Position numbers and translations under genes: made by a program. A stretch of 64,000 nt of DNA from Comamonas testosteroni (GTDB lineage Bacteria; Pseudomonadota; Gammaproteobacteria; Burkholderiales; Burkholderiaceae_C): the NCBI RefSeq assembly GCF_000761245.1, contig NZ_AWOR01000021.1, positions 62,001 to 126,000 of the forward strand, read 5' to 3'. The first letter of the stretch is position 1; the number at the start of each line of letters is the position of its first letter. Below, one piece after another: positions 7,271 through 15,543 of this stretch. Below the pieces are notes generated by a model. The model was not told the origin of the DNA and ran no database searches. It saw only the letters and a program-made list of their open reading frames with translations.

Positions 7271-9165
7271 TCGTATACCTCTACAGATGAGCTGCCGCCG
7301 TGGACATCCCCGGCGAGTGATTCGTTATCCAGTGCGTGCATGACCGCCCAGGCCAGATCGGCGTGGCCGATGTCGTCCGAGCGGCCGGACTGATAGGTGA
7401 CATGGCGCTGGCTGGGCGTCAGCACCTTCTTGATGGCCATGAATGCGGCGGCCACATCGGTGCAGTCGGCGTCCATTTCCAGGCGGCCCTTGCTGATGAC
7501 CTGTTTGGCCTTGAGCACCAGCCGAGCCTTAAGCGCCAAGTCGTAGTGATAGGCTCGCGCCTGCGGGTAGAACTTGATGACGTTCTGATAAACGCCCTGG
7601 CCCAAGCCCGTGGTGTCGATGCCCATGAACGTCACGTTGTATTGCACGGTAATGCTGCGGATGTACTCGGCCTGGGCCTCAAAGTCAGCGCCCCGGAACT
7701 GCTGGCGGTGCAACAGACGGAACTTGCCGCCCGGCACCTTGGGCGGTGCAATCACCACCAGGGCAGCCGTGTCGCCGGTAAACGAGGGGTCATAGCCAAC
7801 CCAGACCGGCTGCCACGCAAATGGGCGCATGGCGAGAGGCTTGAAGTCGTCGGCCCATGTCTCCCACGAATCCACCATGCACGCCTGCATCATCTGCAGC
7901 GTGAACTGTGAATTGCTGTCGTCGATGAATTCGCAGCGGAAGAGGTTTGAGAATTCGTCGTCCGGGTACTCTTCCAGCAGCTCGGCCAGATCAAACAGAT
8001 TGCAGCCCAGGCGCAGCGCGTCATCGATGGTCACGATGTGGCGGAACCGTCCATCCGCGCAGCGCAGGCCGTTGGCCAGCGCCTTGTGGCTCAGGTCAAT
8101 CTGCACATGCTTGGCTTTGTCCCGCCCCCGGTTGCGGTCCTCGCCGGTCCAGAACGAATAGGCCTCATGGCTCTTTGCCGATGGCGTGCTGAAATACGTC
8201 TTGCGCCAATGCTTATGCGTGGCCATGGCGCTGGCCACCTTGTTGAGTTCCTTGAAATTGCCCGTCCAAAAGAACTCATCGAAATAGAAATCCCCGCTGC
8301 GGCCCTGGGCTGTCTTGGCATTGGTGCCCAAGAAATGTAGCTCGGCGCCATTCCACAGCACCATGGGATCGCCGCCCAGCTCTACCCCCACGTCATTGGC
8401 AAAAGCCACCATGTAGTTTTTGAACTGGTGCGCCTGGGCCTTGGATGCGGACAGAAAAATCTGATTGCGCCCCTCTGTTACCGCACGAATCAAGGCTTCA
8501 CGGGCAAAGTAGAAGGTTGCACCGATCTGGCGCGACTTGAGCAGAATGCGCGTGCGCTCCTTCTGGGCCTCAAACCATCGGTTTTGATACCCAAAATTTC
8601 CCGCGTGGAATATCTCAAGCAGCTGCTCTGTCTGCTCGGGCGTGAACTCGTTGCGCTTGGGTTTGCGCTTGGGGGCGGCATTGCGGCGGGCAATGTTGGG
8701 GTTTAGGTCCCCTTCCTTGCCGGTTTCTTGGTAGCGCTCCACCCGTGCGGTGCGCTCCAGCTGGCGGCCGAGCAGGTCAATTTCCTTGAAGTCGCCGCCC
8801 GTCTTCTCGTCCTTCATGATGAGCTGCACCATGCGCAGCTCAAGCGCGCCGTTCACGCGATCGAGCGGCGTGAACTTGTCCCACTCTTCCGCATCGCGCC
8901 AGCCGTAAAGCGTGGTTGCCGGAACGCCCAGCTTTTCCGCTATCAGTTTGGGCCGCCAGCCTTGCCAGTACAGATACCGCGCCACCTGTTTGGGCTGCGA
9001 GCTATTGGCCAACACGGCCGCCTGCATGGCGCTGCCCTGCTCCTGGGCCTGGGCGAGCACGAGCGCACCGAAATCAGCGTCCTTCTTTTTGGCGGCTTTG
9101 GCCTGTGGCTGCTCGCCTGCAGCAAATGGGGCGCAGTCATCCCCGGTCGGTTTCTTTCGTGCCAT
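7267..9165 (-). CDS. Terminase large subunit, ATPase/nuclease (P2 gpP family)
   Basis: The packaging motor, 632 residues from the ATG at 9165 (MARKKPTGDD); the in-frame stretch extending to 9219 lacks family similarity. An N-terminal helix-turn-helix region (YLYWQGWRPKLIAEKLGVPATTLYGWR) is typical of gpP and may contact DNA. The ATPase domain shows a Walker-A-like LLKSRQIGATFYFAREAL and Walker B DFYFDEFFW. The C-terminal RNase-H-like nuclease shows VGYDPSFTGDTAALVVI, GIDTTGLGQGVYQ and SDDIGHADLAWAVMHALD. It acts with gpM (11279-12127) to cut cos and fill the procapsid. First gene of the leftward operon, divergent from gpO. Confidence 0.95.
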   Translation of the reverse strand: MARKKPTGDDCAPFAAGEQPQAKAAKKKDADFGALVLAQAQEQGSAMQAAVLANSSQPKQVARYLYWQGWRPKLIAEKLGVPATTLYGWRDAEEWDKFTPLDRVNGALELRMVQLIMKDEKTGGDFKEIDLLGRQLERTARVERYQETGKEGDLNPNIARRNAAPKRKPKRNEFTPEQTEQLLEIFHAGNFGYQNRWFEAQKERTRILLKSRQIGATFYFAREALIRAVTEGRNQIFLSASKAQAHQFKNYMVAFANDVGVELGGDPMVLWNGAELHFLGTNAKTAQGRSGDFYFDEFFWTGNFKELNKVASAMATHKHWRKTYFSTPSAKSHEAYSFWTGEDRNRGRDKAKHVQIDLSHKALANGLRCADGRFRHIVTIDDALRLGCNLFDLAELLEEYPDDEFSNLFRCEFIDDSNSQFTLQMMQACMVDSWETWADDFKPLAMRPFAWQPVWVGYDPSFTGDTAALVVIAPPKVPGGKFRLLHRQQFRGADFEAQAEYIRSITVQYNVTFMGIDTTGLGQGVYQNVIKFYPQARAYHYDLALKARLVLKAKQVISKGRLEMDADCTDVAAAFMAIKKVLTPSQRHVTYQSGRSDDIGHADLAWAVMHALDNESLAGDVHGGSSSVEVYE

Positions 9166-9213
9166 GGCAGGCAGTTTTCCGGGCGGGCTCCATCTAAACC
9201 AGCACGCGATTAC

Positions 9214-9231
9214 GTCCACCGCGCCGCCACA
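9214..9231. promoter_or_regulatory. Late-operon motif (candidate Ogr activator site) before gpO
   Basis: GTCCACCGCGCCGCCACA. The 18-base pattern GTSCA-N5-CCGCCACA recurs before the V operon (15479) and the F operon (22436), the three rightward late operons of P2-type phages. Here it lies 102 bases before the gpO start, inside the P/O divergent region. Ogr/Delta-type activators bind dyad elements near -55 of late promoters; assigning this motif to Ogr is an inference. Confidence 0.6.
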
Positions 9232-9333
9232 ACGACACCAGCGTGACGCGGCGCAGGCCGCTGGACACCATGAGAACTCACTGCTAACTCATCGCCGGAC
9301 ACCGGCAAACCCATCAGCGAGGCTCATCCATCC

Positions 9334-10158
9334 ATGTCCAAGAAATCCCGCTTCTTCCGCGTCGCCGTCGAAGGCGCAACCTCTGACGGCCGCACCATCG
9401 ACCGTGACTGGCTGCTGCAGATCGCCAAGCACTACAACCCCAAGGTGTACGGCGCCCGAGTCAACATGGAGCACATCCGCGGCTATGGCCCTAACAGCGA
9501 CTTCCGCGCCTATGGCGATGTGCTGGCCGTCAAGACCGAAGAGGTGGACATCGGCGGCCAGAAAAAGCTGGCTCTGCTCGCCCAGATCGATGCCACCGAT
9601 GAACTGGTCGAGCTGAACAAGCGCCGCCAAAAGCTCTACACCTCTATCGAGGTCCGCCCCAGCTTTGCCGATACCGGCGAGGCCTATCTGGTCGGTCTGG
9701 CCGTCACCGACAACCCCGCCAGCCTGGGCACTGAAATGCTGGAGTTCGCTGCCAAGAACCCGGACGCCAACCCCTTCAAGCTGCGCAAGGAACAACCCGA
9801 CGATGTGTTTTCCGTGGCCGAGCCTCTGGCTCTGGAGCTGGAAGACGAAAGCGCCGGCATCGTGGCCAGCTTCAAGGCCAGCATTGCCGCCGCCGTGGCC
9901 AAGTTCACCGGCAAGGAAGCTACCGACGACGCCCGCTTTGCGGCTGTGGCCGATGGCTTTGGCGAGCTGGGCGAAAACTTCTCCAAGCATGTCCAGGCTG
10001 CACAAGCCTCCCAGGCCAAGACCGACCAATCGCTGCAGGCCATGAGCGCGGACATCGACAAGCTCAAGCAGCAATTCGCCAAGCTGGACAACACCGAAGC
10101 CCCCAACCGCCGCCCCGTGGCCAGCGGTGGGGCCGGTCAGCAACAAACCGATTTCTGA
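9334..10158 (+). CDS. Capsid scaffold/protease (P2 gpO family)
   Basis: A 274-residue internal scaffold with a serine protease domain. It guides capsid assembly, cleaves the capsid protein and then itself. The catalytic triad reported for P2 gpO (Asp19, His48, Ser107) is matched by Asp18 in EGATSDGR, His47 in NMEHIRGY and Ser104 in LYTSIEVRP. The C-terminal half (about 190-265) is helical and coiled-coil-like, as expected of the scaffold part. First gene of the rightward head operon O-N-M-L, downstream of the candidate late promoter. Confidence 0.95.
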   Translation: MSKKSRFFRVAVEGATSDGRTIDRDWLLQIAKHYNPKVYGARVNMEHIRGYGPNSDFRAYGDVLAVKTEEVDIGGQKKLALLAQIDATDELVELNKRRQKLYTSIEVRPSFADTGEAYLVGLAVTDNPASLGTEMLEFAAKNPDANPFKLRKEQPDDVFSVAEPLALELEDESAGIVASFKASIAAAVAKFTGKEATDDARFAAVADGFGELGENFSKHVQAAQASQAKTDQSLQAMSADIDKLKQQFAKLDNTEAPNRRPVASGGAGQQQTDF

Positions 10159-10196
10159 CCAACCCGCCCAATCCGTCCCACTTCAAGGAACCATTC

Positions 10197-11210
10197 ATGC
10201 GCAACGAAAGCCGCCAAAGCTATAACGAATTTCTCGGCCGTGTGGCCCAACTCAATGGCGTCAGCACTGCCGACACCGACAAGGCCTTTGCCGTCGCCCC
10301 CAGCGTCCAGCAAAAGCTGGAAAACGCTATGCAGGAGTCCAGCGAATTCCTGCAGCGCATCAACATCGTCCCCGTGGATGAGATGCAAGGCGAAAAGCTC
10401 GGCCTGTCCCTGTCCGGCCCCATCGCCAGTCGCACCAACACCGCCGACAAGGACCGCCAGACGCGCGACCTGACCGGCATCAGCGCGCGCGGCTACCACT
10501 GCCAGCAGACGAACTATGACTCGCACCTGAAATACTCCCTGATTGACGCCTGGGCCAAGTTCCCCGACTTTCAGGTCCGTGTGGCGCGCATGCTGGCCCA
10601 TCGTCAGGCGCTGGATCGCATGTGCATCGGCTTCAACGGTGTATCCATCTCGCCGGATACCAACCTTGCGGCAAATCCCTTGCTGCAGGATGTGAACAAG
10701 GGCTGGCTGCAGAAGCTGCGCGAAGAAGCACCCGAGAACGTTATGCACGAGGGCAAGGTGGCGGGCAAGATCGTCATCGGCCCTGATGGCGACTTCAAGA
10801 ATCTGGACGCGGCCGTCTTTGATGCCAAGCAGTTGCTATCCCCCTGGCATCGCAACAATCCCCAACTGGTCTGCATCCTTGGTGACAAGCTGCTGCACGA
10901 CAAGTATTTCCCGCTGGTCAATACCACCCAAGCACCCAGCGAAACCCTGGCGGCAGACATCGTTATCAGCCAGAAGCGCGTGGGCGGCCTGCAGGCCGTG
11001 CAAGTGCCGTTCTTCCCTGAAAACGGCCTGCTCATCACCACGCTGGACAACCTGTCCGTGTACTGGCAGCGCGGCGGCCGTCGCCGCTACATCGTGGAGA
11101 ACCCCAAGCGCAACCGCGTGGAGGACTACCAGTCCAGCAATGACGACTACGTTGTGGAAGACATCGGCCTCGCGTCCATGGTCGAGCACATCGAAATCGT
11201 CGAGGCCTAA
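10197..11210 (+). CDS. Major capsid protein (P2 gpN family)
   Basis: A 337-residue protein building the icosahedral head. Typical gpN stretches are present: the N-terminal RxxYNxFLGRVAQLNGV, the MLAHRQALDRMCIGFNGVSISPDTN segment, and near the C-terminus LDNLSVYWQRGGRRRYIVENPKRNRVEDYQSSNDDYVVED. P2 gpN has 357 residues. The N-terminal part is expected to be trimmed by gpO. It lies 38 bases after gpO. Confidence 0.95.
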   Translation: MRNESRQSYNEFLGRVAQLNGVSTADTDKAFAVAPSVQQKLENAMQESSEFLQRINIVPVDEMQGEKLGLSLSGPIASRTNTADKDRQTRDLTGISARGYHCQQTNYDSHLKYSLIDAWAKFPDFQVRVARMLAHRQALDRMCIGFNGVSISPDTNLAANPLLQDVNKGWLQKLREEAPENVMHEGKVAGKIVIGPDGDFKNLDAAVFDAKQLLSPWHRNNPQLVCILGDKLLHDKYFPLVNTTQAPSETLAADIVISQKRVGGLQAVQVPFFPENGLLITTLDNLSVYWQRGGRRRYIVENPKRNRVEDYQSSNDDYVVEDIGLASMVEHIEIVEA

Positions 11211-11278
11211 GCCCAGCCGGGCCGCCGTCCGTCCGCATCAGGCGGCGGCCTCTCTCCGCAACTACCGGAAAACGCATC

Positions 11279-12127
11279 ATGCAACTCACTCCCGCACAGC
11301 GTCACCGCGCCCGCGTGCTGGCTGCGAAGGCTCAGGCTGAAAGTCCGTTCGGCATCGAGGTCCAGGGCAGCGAATACGAGCTGATGATGGCCAAGCTGGC
11401 CACCGACAAGCGCACGCTCAAGAACATGGAATCGGTACAGCTCAAGCGCCAAGCCAAGGCCGCCATGCTGCCCGACTACCTGCCCTGGATCGAGGGCGCA
11501 TTGACCAATGGCAAGGGCGCCAAGGATTTGGTCCTCACCACCACCATGGTCTGGGCCATTGACGCCGGGGCTTACGGCCTGGCATTGCGCATGGCTGCCT
11601 ATGCCGTGCAGCACAACCTTCCCCTACCCGACCAGTACCACCGCAGCACGGCCGCCCTGCTCATGGACGAGTTTGCGGGCGCCTACCTGGGCGGTCAGTG
11701 GAGCCCCGTCAAGCCGGACGCCAGCGGCATGGTGCCCGACGACACCCACCCGGCCGAGCATCTGACGGCCGTGGATGGCATCACGCAAAACCTGGACGCC
11801 CCCGACCAAGCCCGCGCCAAGCTCTACAAGGCCACGGCTTATGCCATGTTGGGCAAGGTTCAGACCGCCGAGGAACCGGCGCTAGACGACATCCCCCAGG
11901 AAACCCTGGGCGGCGTCCAGGCGCTGCTGGCTCAGGCTCTCAAGCTGGACGCGCAGAGCGGCGTCAAAAAAGACATGGAGCGCATCGAGCGCAAGCTGCG
12001 CGCCCTGGCGGCACCACCCCAGGCCGATGGCGCGGCGGCCCCCGCTGCACCGGCAGCTGCCACCGCTGCGCCTGCGCCACGCAAGCGAGCTACCCCGGCC
12101 AAGCCTGCAGCCAAAGGCAAGCGCTAA
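11279..12127 (+). CDS. Terminase small/endonuclease subunit (P2 gpM family)
   Basis: A 282-residue protein, the partner of gpP that recognises and cuts cos. The N-terminus has LTPAQRHRARVLAAKAQAE, followed by YELMMAKLATDKRTLKNMESVQLKRQAKAAMLPDYLPWIEGAL, all characteristic of the family. The C-terminal 40 residues form an Ala/Pro/Lys-rich flexible tail (AAPAAPAAATAAPAPRKRA) that makes it longer than P2 gpM (about 247). Located between gpN and gpL as in P2. Confidence 0.93.
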   Translation: MQLTPAQRHRARVLAAKAQAESPFGIEVQGSEYELMMAKLATDKRTLKNMESVQLKRQAKAAMLPDYLPWIEGALTNGKGAKDLVLTTTMVWAIDAGAYGLALRMAAYAVQHNLPLPDQYHRSTAALLMDEFAGAYLGGQWSPVKPDASGMVPDDTHPAEHLTAVDGITQNLDAPDQARAKLYKATAYAMLGKVQTAEEPALDDIPQETLGGVQALLAQALKLDAQSGVKKDMERIERKLRALAAPPQADGAAAPAAPAAATAAPAPRKRATPAKPAAKGKR

Positions 12128-12243
12128 ACCCACCGAGCACAGCCCCCGTGCTGGGCGGCTCGCAGGGCCGCGCGAAGGCTTCGGCCTACCGCAACGCCCT
12201 GCGACCACCGCCCACTACGTTGGCGCCACATCAGCCCAGCACC

Positions 12244-12735
12244 ATGACCATGATTGCCAACGCGCCGCCCATCATCGTGACCGACCCGCCCAGCAAACCG
12301 CCCATCACGGGCGTGCTGGACGCGGGCAGCTTCTGGCCCCATATCGACCTAGCCAAGCTGCGCGACAGCGTGGACGTAGACGGCTCCGTAACCGCTGGCC
12401 GCCTCACCCACGCTGCTGCCAATGCCCTGGCCAGCGTCATAAAGGACCTGAGCAACTGGGCTACCGCGCAAGCTGCTGCCGGGTTCGATACGCTTTCCTC
12501 TGTCCCGGCCATCGCCATCAACGGCACCAGCGTCAACGTGCTGTGCTTTGAGCGTGCTGTCTACGCCTACTCAAAGGCCGACCTGATCGAGCGCTACGCG
12601 GGTGCCGACGCCACCGGCCGCACCGAGCCCGGCGATGAGCGCCGCGAGTTGCAGGCCAGTGACTACCGTGCGGACGCCTTGCGCGCCGTGCGCGACATCC
12701 TGGGCGTGGCCCGCATGGAATCGGAGCTGATCTAG
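12244..12735 (+). CDS. Head completion protein (P2 gpL family)
   Basis: 163 residues from the ATG at 12244 (MTMIANAPP); a second ATG two codons on is also possible. A longer frame upstream overlaps gpM and lacks homology. Family features are the FWPHIDLAKLRDSVDVDGSVTAGRL region and the C-terminal ELQASDYRADALRAVRDILG. gpL caps filled heads before tail joining. P2 gpL has 169 residues, so this is full length. Confidence 0.92.
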   Translation: MTMIANAPPIIVTDPPSKPPITGVLDAGSFWPHIDLAKLRDSVDVDGSVTAGRLTHAAANALASVIKDLSNWATAQAAAGFDTLSSVPAIAINGTSVNVLCFERAVYAYSKADLIERYAGADATGRTEPGDERRELQASDYRADALRAVRDILGVARMESELI

Positions 12736-12737
12736 CC

Positions 12738-12950
12738 ATGACCATCACCGTCCAGGCACAGCAGGGGGACACCGTGGACATGCTTTGTCTGCGCCACCTG
12801 GGCACCACTGCAGGGGTGACAGAAGCCACCTATGCATTGAACCCAGGCCTTGCCGCGCTTGGTTCCGTTCTGCCTCTGGGTCGGCGGGTCATCCTGCCCG
12901 ACCCACCAACTGCCCCCACCGCACCGAAAACCATTTCCCTGTGGGACTGA
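12738..12950 (+). CDS. Tail protein X (P2 gpX family)
   Basis: A 70-residue LysM-like protein (QQGDTVDMLCLRHLG ... TYALNPGLAALGSVLPLGRRVILPD), starting two bases after the gpL stop. In P2, gpX is needed for tail assembly. Length (P2: 67) and position fit exactly. Confidence 0.93.
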   Translation: MTITVQAQQGDTVDMLCLRHLGTTAGVTEATYALNPGLAALGSVLPLGRRVILPDPPTAPTAPKTISLWD

Positions 12951-12979
12951 CGCCTGCTCAACCTAACCACTTCACTGCC

Positions 12980-13444
12980 ATGTCTGAACCCACTTCTGCT
13001 GTCGGCACCTTCGCGGGCTACAAGCTCGCCCTCTTCTCCCTGCCGGTCATCGCCAGCCTGATCGCCTTCTGGCTGGGCCTGCGTTTCGTGCCGCTTCGCA
13101 GCACCGACCCGCGCGGCGACCTGCTCAACCGCGTCCTGGCCTGCTTGGTCAGCGGCTTTGTACTCGGCGTGCCTGCGCTGGTGCTGCTCATGCAGCACTG
13201 GCCGGGCGTCTTTGAGGCTGGGATGCGACTCGCCACCATGGCCGCCGTGCCATCCATTGCGGGCTTCTTCATCATTACCGGCTGCGTGCTGGTGGTCTGC
13301 TCCATCCCTGGTCCGTGGATCGTGGCGGGCGTCTTCCTCTGGCTCAAGCGCAGCGAAGGCCAGACCATCACTGAAATGGCCGACCAGCTGCGTGGCGACC
13401 TTGCGGGCCATGGCTCTGCGGGCCGCAAGGGAGGTACCGAATGA
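12980..13444 (+). CDS. Phage membrane protein, probable holin
   Basis: 154 residues starting at the ATG MSEPTSAVG. Three to four hydrophobic segments are visible, starting about residues 15, 48, 76 and 100 (for example LFSLPVIASLIAFWLGLRF and IAGFFIITGCVLVVCSIPG), followed by a charged C-terminus. It sits directly before the endolysin and overlaps it by four bases (ATGA), the position of the P2 holin Y. The sequence itself is not recognisably similar to gpY, so the role rests on topology and context; an antiholin is the alternative. Confidence 0.7.
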   Translation: MSEPTSAVGTFAGYKLALFSLPVIASLIAFWLGLRFVPLRSTDPRGDLLNRVLACLVSGFVLGVPALVLLMQHWPGVFEAGMRLATMAAVPSIAGFFIITGCVLVVCSIPGPWIVAGVFLWLKRSEGQTITEMADQLRGDLAGHGSAGRKGGTE

Positions 13445-14016
13445 GCGCCGTTACCTACATCAATGAATTAATCGAGCGCGAGGGCGGTTACGTCAACGAC
13501 CCCAAGGACTCGGGCGGCGAAACCAAATTCGGCATCACCGTGGCCACAGCTCGCGCCTATGGCTACACCGGCCCCATGCGTGACCTGCCTCACGCCACAG
13601 CGCAAACCATCTACCTGCGCCGCTATTGGGTAGAGCCTAAGTTTCATCTGGTCGATGAGGTTTACCCGGCGCTTGCGGAATGCCTGCTGGACTTCGGCGT
13701 CCTGGCCGGTCAGAAGACCGCCGCAGCTCAGTTGCAGCGGGCGCTGAATGTGCTCAACCGCCAGCAGGCCGACTATGACGACTTGGAAGATGATGGCCGA
13801 ATCGGCACCATCACCCTGGCCGCCCTGCGTGCCTTCCTTAAAAAGCGCGGGCGTGAAGGCGGCGGCGTGCTATTTGGCATGGTCGTTGCCCGCCAGTCCG
13901 TGTACCTGCAGGAGCTGGCCGAGCGCCGGCCCAAAGATGAGGCCTTCCAATACGGCTGGCAGCTCAATCGCGCCCTGGGTGAATTCCTGGGCGGCAAACC
14001 ATTCCTGCCAGCATGA
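13441..14016 (+). CDS. Endolysin, glycoside hydrolase 108 family
   Basis: A 191-residue muramidase. The signature EREGGYVNDPKDSGGETKFG lies at residues 12-31, with Glu14 as the probable catalytic acid. A C-terminal peptidoglycan-binding-like region follows (DDGRIGTITLAALRAFLKKRG). No signal peptide, so release depends on the holin next door. It replaces the gpK-type lysozyme of P2, a common swap in betaproteobacterial P2-like phages. Overlaps the holin candidate upstream and the spanin downstream by four bases each. Confidence 0.92.
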   Translation: MSAVTYINELIEREGGYVNDPKDSGGETKFGITVATARAYGYTGPMRDLPHATAQTIYLRRYWVEPKFHLVDEVYPALAECLLDFGVLAGQKTAAAQLQRALNVLNRQQADYDDLEDDGRIGTITLAALRAFLKKRGREGGGVLFGMVVARQSVYLQELAERRPKDEAFQYGWQLNRALGEFLGGKPFLPA

Positions 14017-14501
14017 CGCCCGCAAGCATCATCGCCACCCTCACCCGGCTGGTCGTCCCCATCGCCGTGCTGCTCCTGCTCTACGCCGTGGACCAGCGCG
14101 CGGAAGAACGGGGCATGCAAAAAGCCCAGGCCCAGCACAGCGCCGCCGCTGTCCAGCGCCTGGAGTTCTCCATCGAGCGCAGCGGCCAACTGGCCGGGCA
14201 GCTCGGCCAGCTTCTGGACCGCAACCAACTGGACAAAGCCAATGCTCAAAAAGCCTTTGAACGCCTTGATGCTGACCTGCGCAGCGGCGCTCTGCGCCTG
14301 TCAATCCGCACCACCGCCCAGACCGGAGGCAATCACAGTGCCACCGCTGGGCCTATCCAAGCGAGAGCCGACATTGACCCAGCGGATGCTGCAGCTCTTG
14401 TCCGCATCACCGAAGACGGAGACAACGCAATCAGGGACCTCAACACCTGCATTGACGGCTACGCCCAAGTAATGCGCCAAGCCAACGGGGCACAGCCATG
14501 A
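14013..14501 (+). CDS. Inner-membrane spanin (Rz-like, LysB position)
   Basis: 162 residues with one N-terminal membrane helix (LVVPIAVLLLLYAV, residues 13-26), then a long helical periplasmic region with coiled-coil character. Together with the o-spanin encoded inside it (14242-14472) it would fuse inner and outer membranes at the end of lysis. The sequence is divergent, as usual for Rz proteins; the call rests on topology, position after the endolysin and the nested lipoprotein gene. Confidence 0.85.
   Translation: MTPASIIATLTRLVVPIAVLLLLYAVDQRAEERGMQKAQAQHSAAAVQRLEFSIERSGQLAGQLGQLLDRNQLDKANAQKAFERLDADLRSGALRLSIRTTAQTGGNHSATAGPIQARADIDPADAAALVRITEDGDNAIRDLNTCIDGYAQVMRQANGAQP
14242..14472 (+). 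CDS. Outer-membrane spanin lipoprotein (Rz1-like, LysC), nested
   Basis: A 76-residue frame lying wholly inside the Rz gene in the +1 frame. It has a Lys-containing N-terminus, a hydrophobic stretch and a lipobox ending at Cys20 (AALCAC-QS), followed by the Pro-rich segment SAPPPRPEAITVPP typical of Rz1. The -2 lipobox position is Cys, which is unusual but tolerated. The nested Rz/Rz1 arrangement is the known pattern, which makes this short gene convincing. Confidence 0.85.
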   Translation: MLKKPLNALMLTCAAALCACQSAPPPRPEAITVPPLGLSKREPTLTQRMLQLLSASPKTETTQSGTSTPALTATPK

Positions 14502-14998
14502 AAAAACCGCAATCACTGCGCAACTTCCTTGCGGGTGCCATCCCTGAGCTGCAGACCGACCCGCAGCGGCTCAAGATGTTTGTGGAGTCCGGCGCCATCG
14601 TGGCGCGCAGCGGTGAAACGCTTTCCTTTGAATACCGCTTCACGGTGCGCCTCATCATGCTGGACTTCGCGGGCAATATGGATCTGTTCGCCGTCCCCAT
14701 ACTGGCCTGGCTCAGCACCTACCAGCCGGACCTGCTGCAGAACAAGGAAAGGGCCGCCAAGGGTCTGCGCTTTGATGTGGAAGTCCTGGCCAACGACAAA
14801 GTGGACCTTGTGATCGAGGTGGACTTGACCGAGGCTGTCATCGTTAAGGAAGACAAGGACGAGCAAGGCCGCCAGCGTCTGACCGCAGAACACAGAGGCG
14901 AAATTTACAGCCCCAAGCCCTACGCAAGCGGCGACTACAGCCTTTACCTGGGCGACAAGATCGGCGCAGAGTGGCACCAGACACAAGGGATTGACTGA
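14498..14998 (+). CDS. Tail completion protein (P2 gpR family)
   Basis: 166 residues: MKKPQSLRNFLAGAIPELQTDPQRLKMFVESG at the N-terminus and FEYRFTVRLIMLDFAGNMDLFAVPILAWL in the middle are diagnostic for gpR. It overlaps the spanin gene by four bases and gpS by one (TGATG), implying coupled translation. gpR acts in the final maturation of tails. Confidence 0.94.
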   Translation: MKKPQSLRNFLAGAIPELQTDPQRLKMFVESGAIVARSGETLSFEYRFTVRLIMLDFAGNMDLFAVPILAWLSTYQPDLLQNKERAAKGLRFDVEVLANDKVDLVIEVDLTEAVIVKEDKDEQGRQRLTAEHRGEIYSPKPYASGDYSLYLGDKIGAEWHQTQGID

Positions 14999-15465
14999 TG
15001 GCCGACGCCCTGGAGCAGCTTGCGCAGTGGGCCACGCCGCTGCTGCAGCGCATGGAGCCAGCAGGCCGCAAGGCGGCCATGCTGGAGGTGGCCATCTATC
15101 TGCGTAAGAGTCAGGCCCAGCGCATCGCTGACCAGCGCAACCCGGACGGCTCCCCCTATGAGCCACGCCGCCCCCGTGAGCAGTTGGCCAAGCGCCAGGG
15201 CGCCATACGTGGGGAGATGTTCATGGGTCTGCGCAAAGCCCGCAACCTACAGCGCAAAGCCACGGCAGACATGGCCAGCGTGGCCATGAATCCCCGCGTT
15301 TCTTATGTGGCCCGTGTCCATCACTACGGCCTGCGCGACAAGGTGGACCGCCGCGACCGCAACAGCCCTGTGGTGAAGTATGCAAGCCGTGAGCTGCTGG
15401 GATACACGCAGGAAGAAATCAAGGGCATCGAGGACATCCTGCTGGAGCACGCAACCAAGGGATAA
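14998..15465 (+). CDS. Tail completion / virion morphogenesis protein (P2 gpS family)
   Basis: 155 residues, helical at the N-terminus (LEQLAQWATPLLQRMEPAGRKAAMLEVAIYLRKSQAQRI), then the conserved NPDGSPYEPRRPR and YVARVHHYGLRDKVDR segments. Partner of gpR in tail completion. Its start overlaps the gpR stop (TGATG). Last gene of the head/lysis operon; the V-operon motif follows 13 bases later. Confidence 0.93.
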   Translation: MADALEQLAQWATPLLQRMEPAGRKAAMLEVAIYLRKSQAQRIADQRNPDGSPYEPRRPREQLAKRQGAIRGEMFMGLRKARNLQRKATADMASVAMNPRVSYVARVHHYGLRDKVDRRDRNSPVVKYASRELLGYTQEEIKGIEDILLEHATKG

Positions 15466-15478
15466 ACCACGTTTTCGC

Positions 15479-15496
15479 GTGCAGGTTGCCGCCACA
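15479..15496. promoter_or_regulatory. Late-operon motif (candidate Ogr activator site) before gpV
   Basis: GTGCAGGTTGCCGCCACA, the second copy of the GTSCA-N5-CCGCCACA pattern. It lies 47 bases before the chosen gpV start, closer than in the other two operons, so the transcript leader would be very short or the true start further in. Confidence 0.6.
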
Positions 15497-15543
15497 CTGC
15501 CCGCCGCTCGCGCGCCCGCGTGCTGCCCGGCACAGTCGGCTGC

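Noticed and set aside
6128-7393. A 421-codon rightward frame across the portal gene and terminator.
   Set aside because: It reads through the P-Q terminator hairpin and is antisense to a clear portal gene.
9240-9333. A reverse-oriented late motif for the leftward P operon.
   Set aside because: No TGTGGCGG-N5-TGSAC sequence was found between P and O, so no site is claimed.
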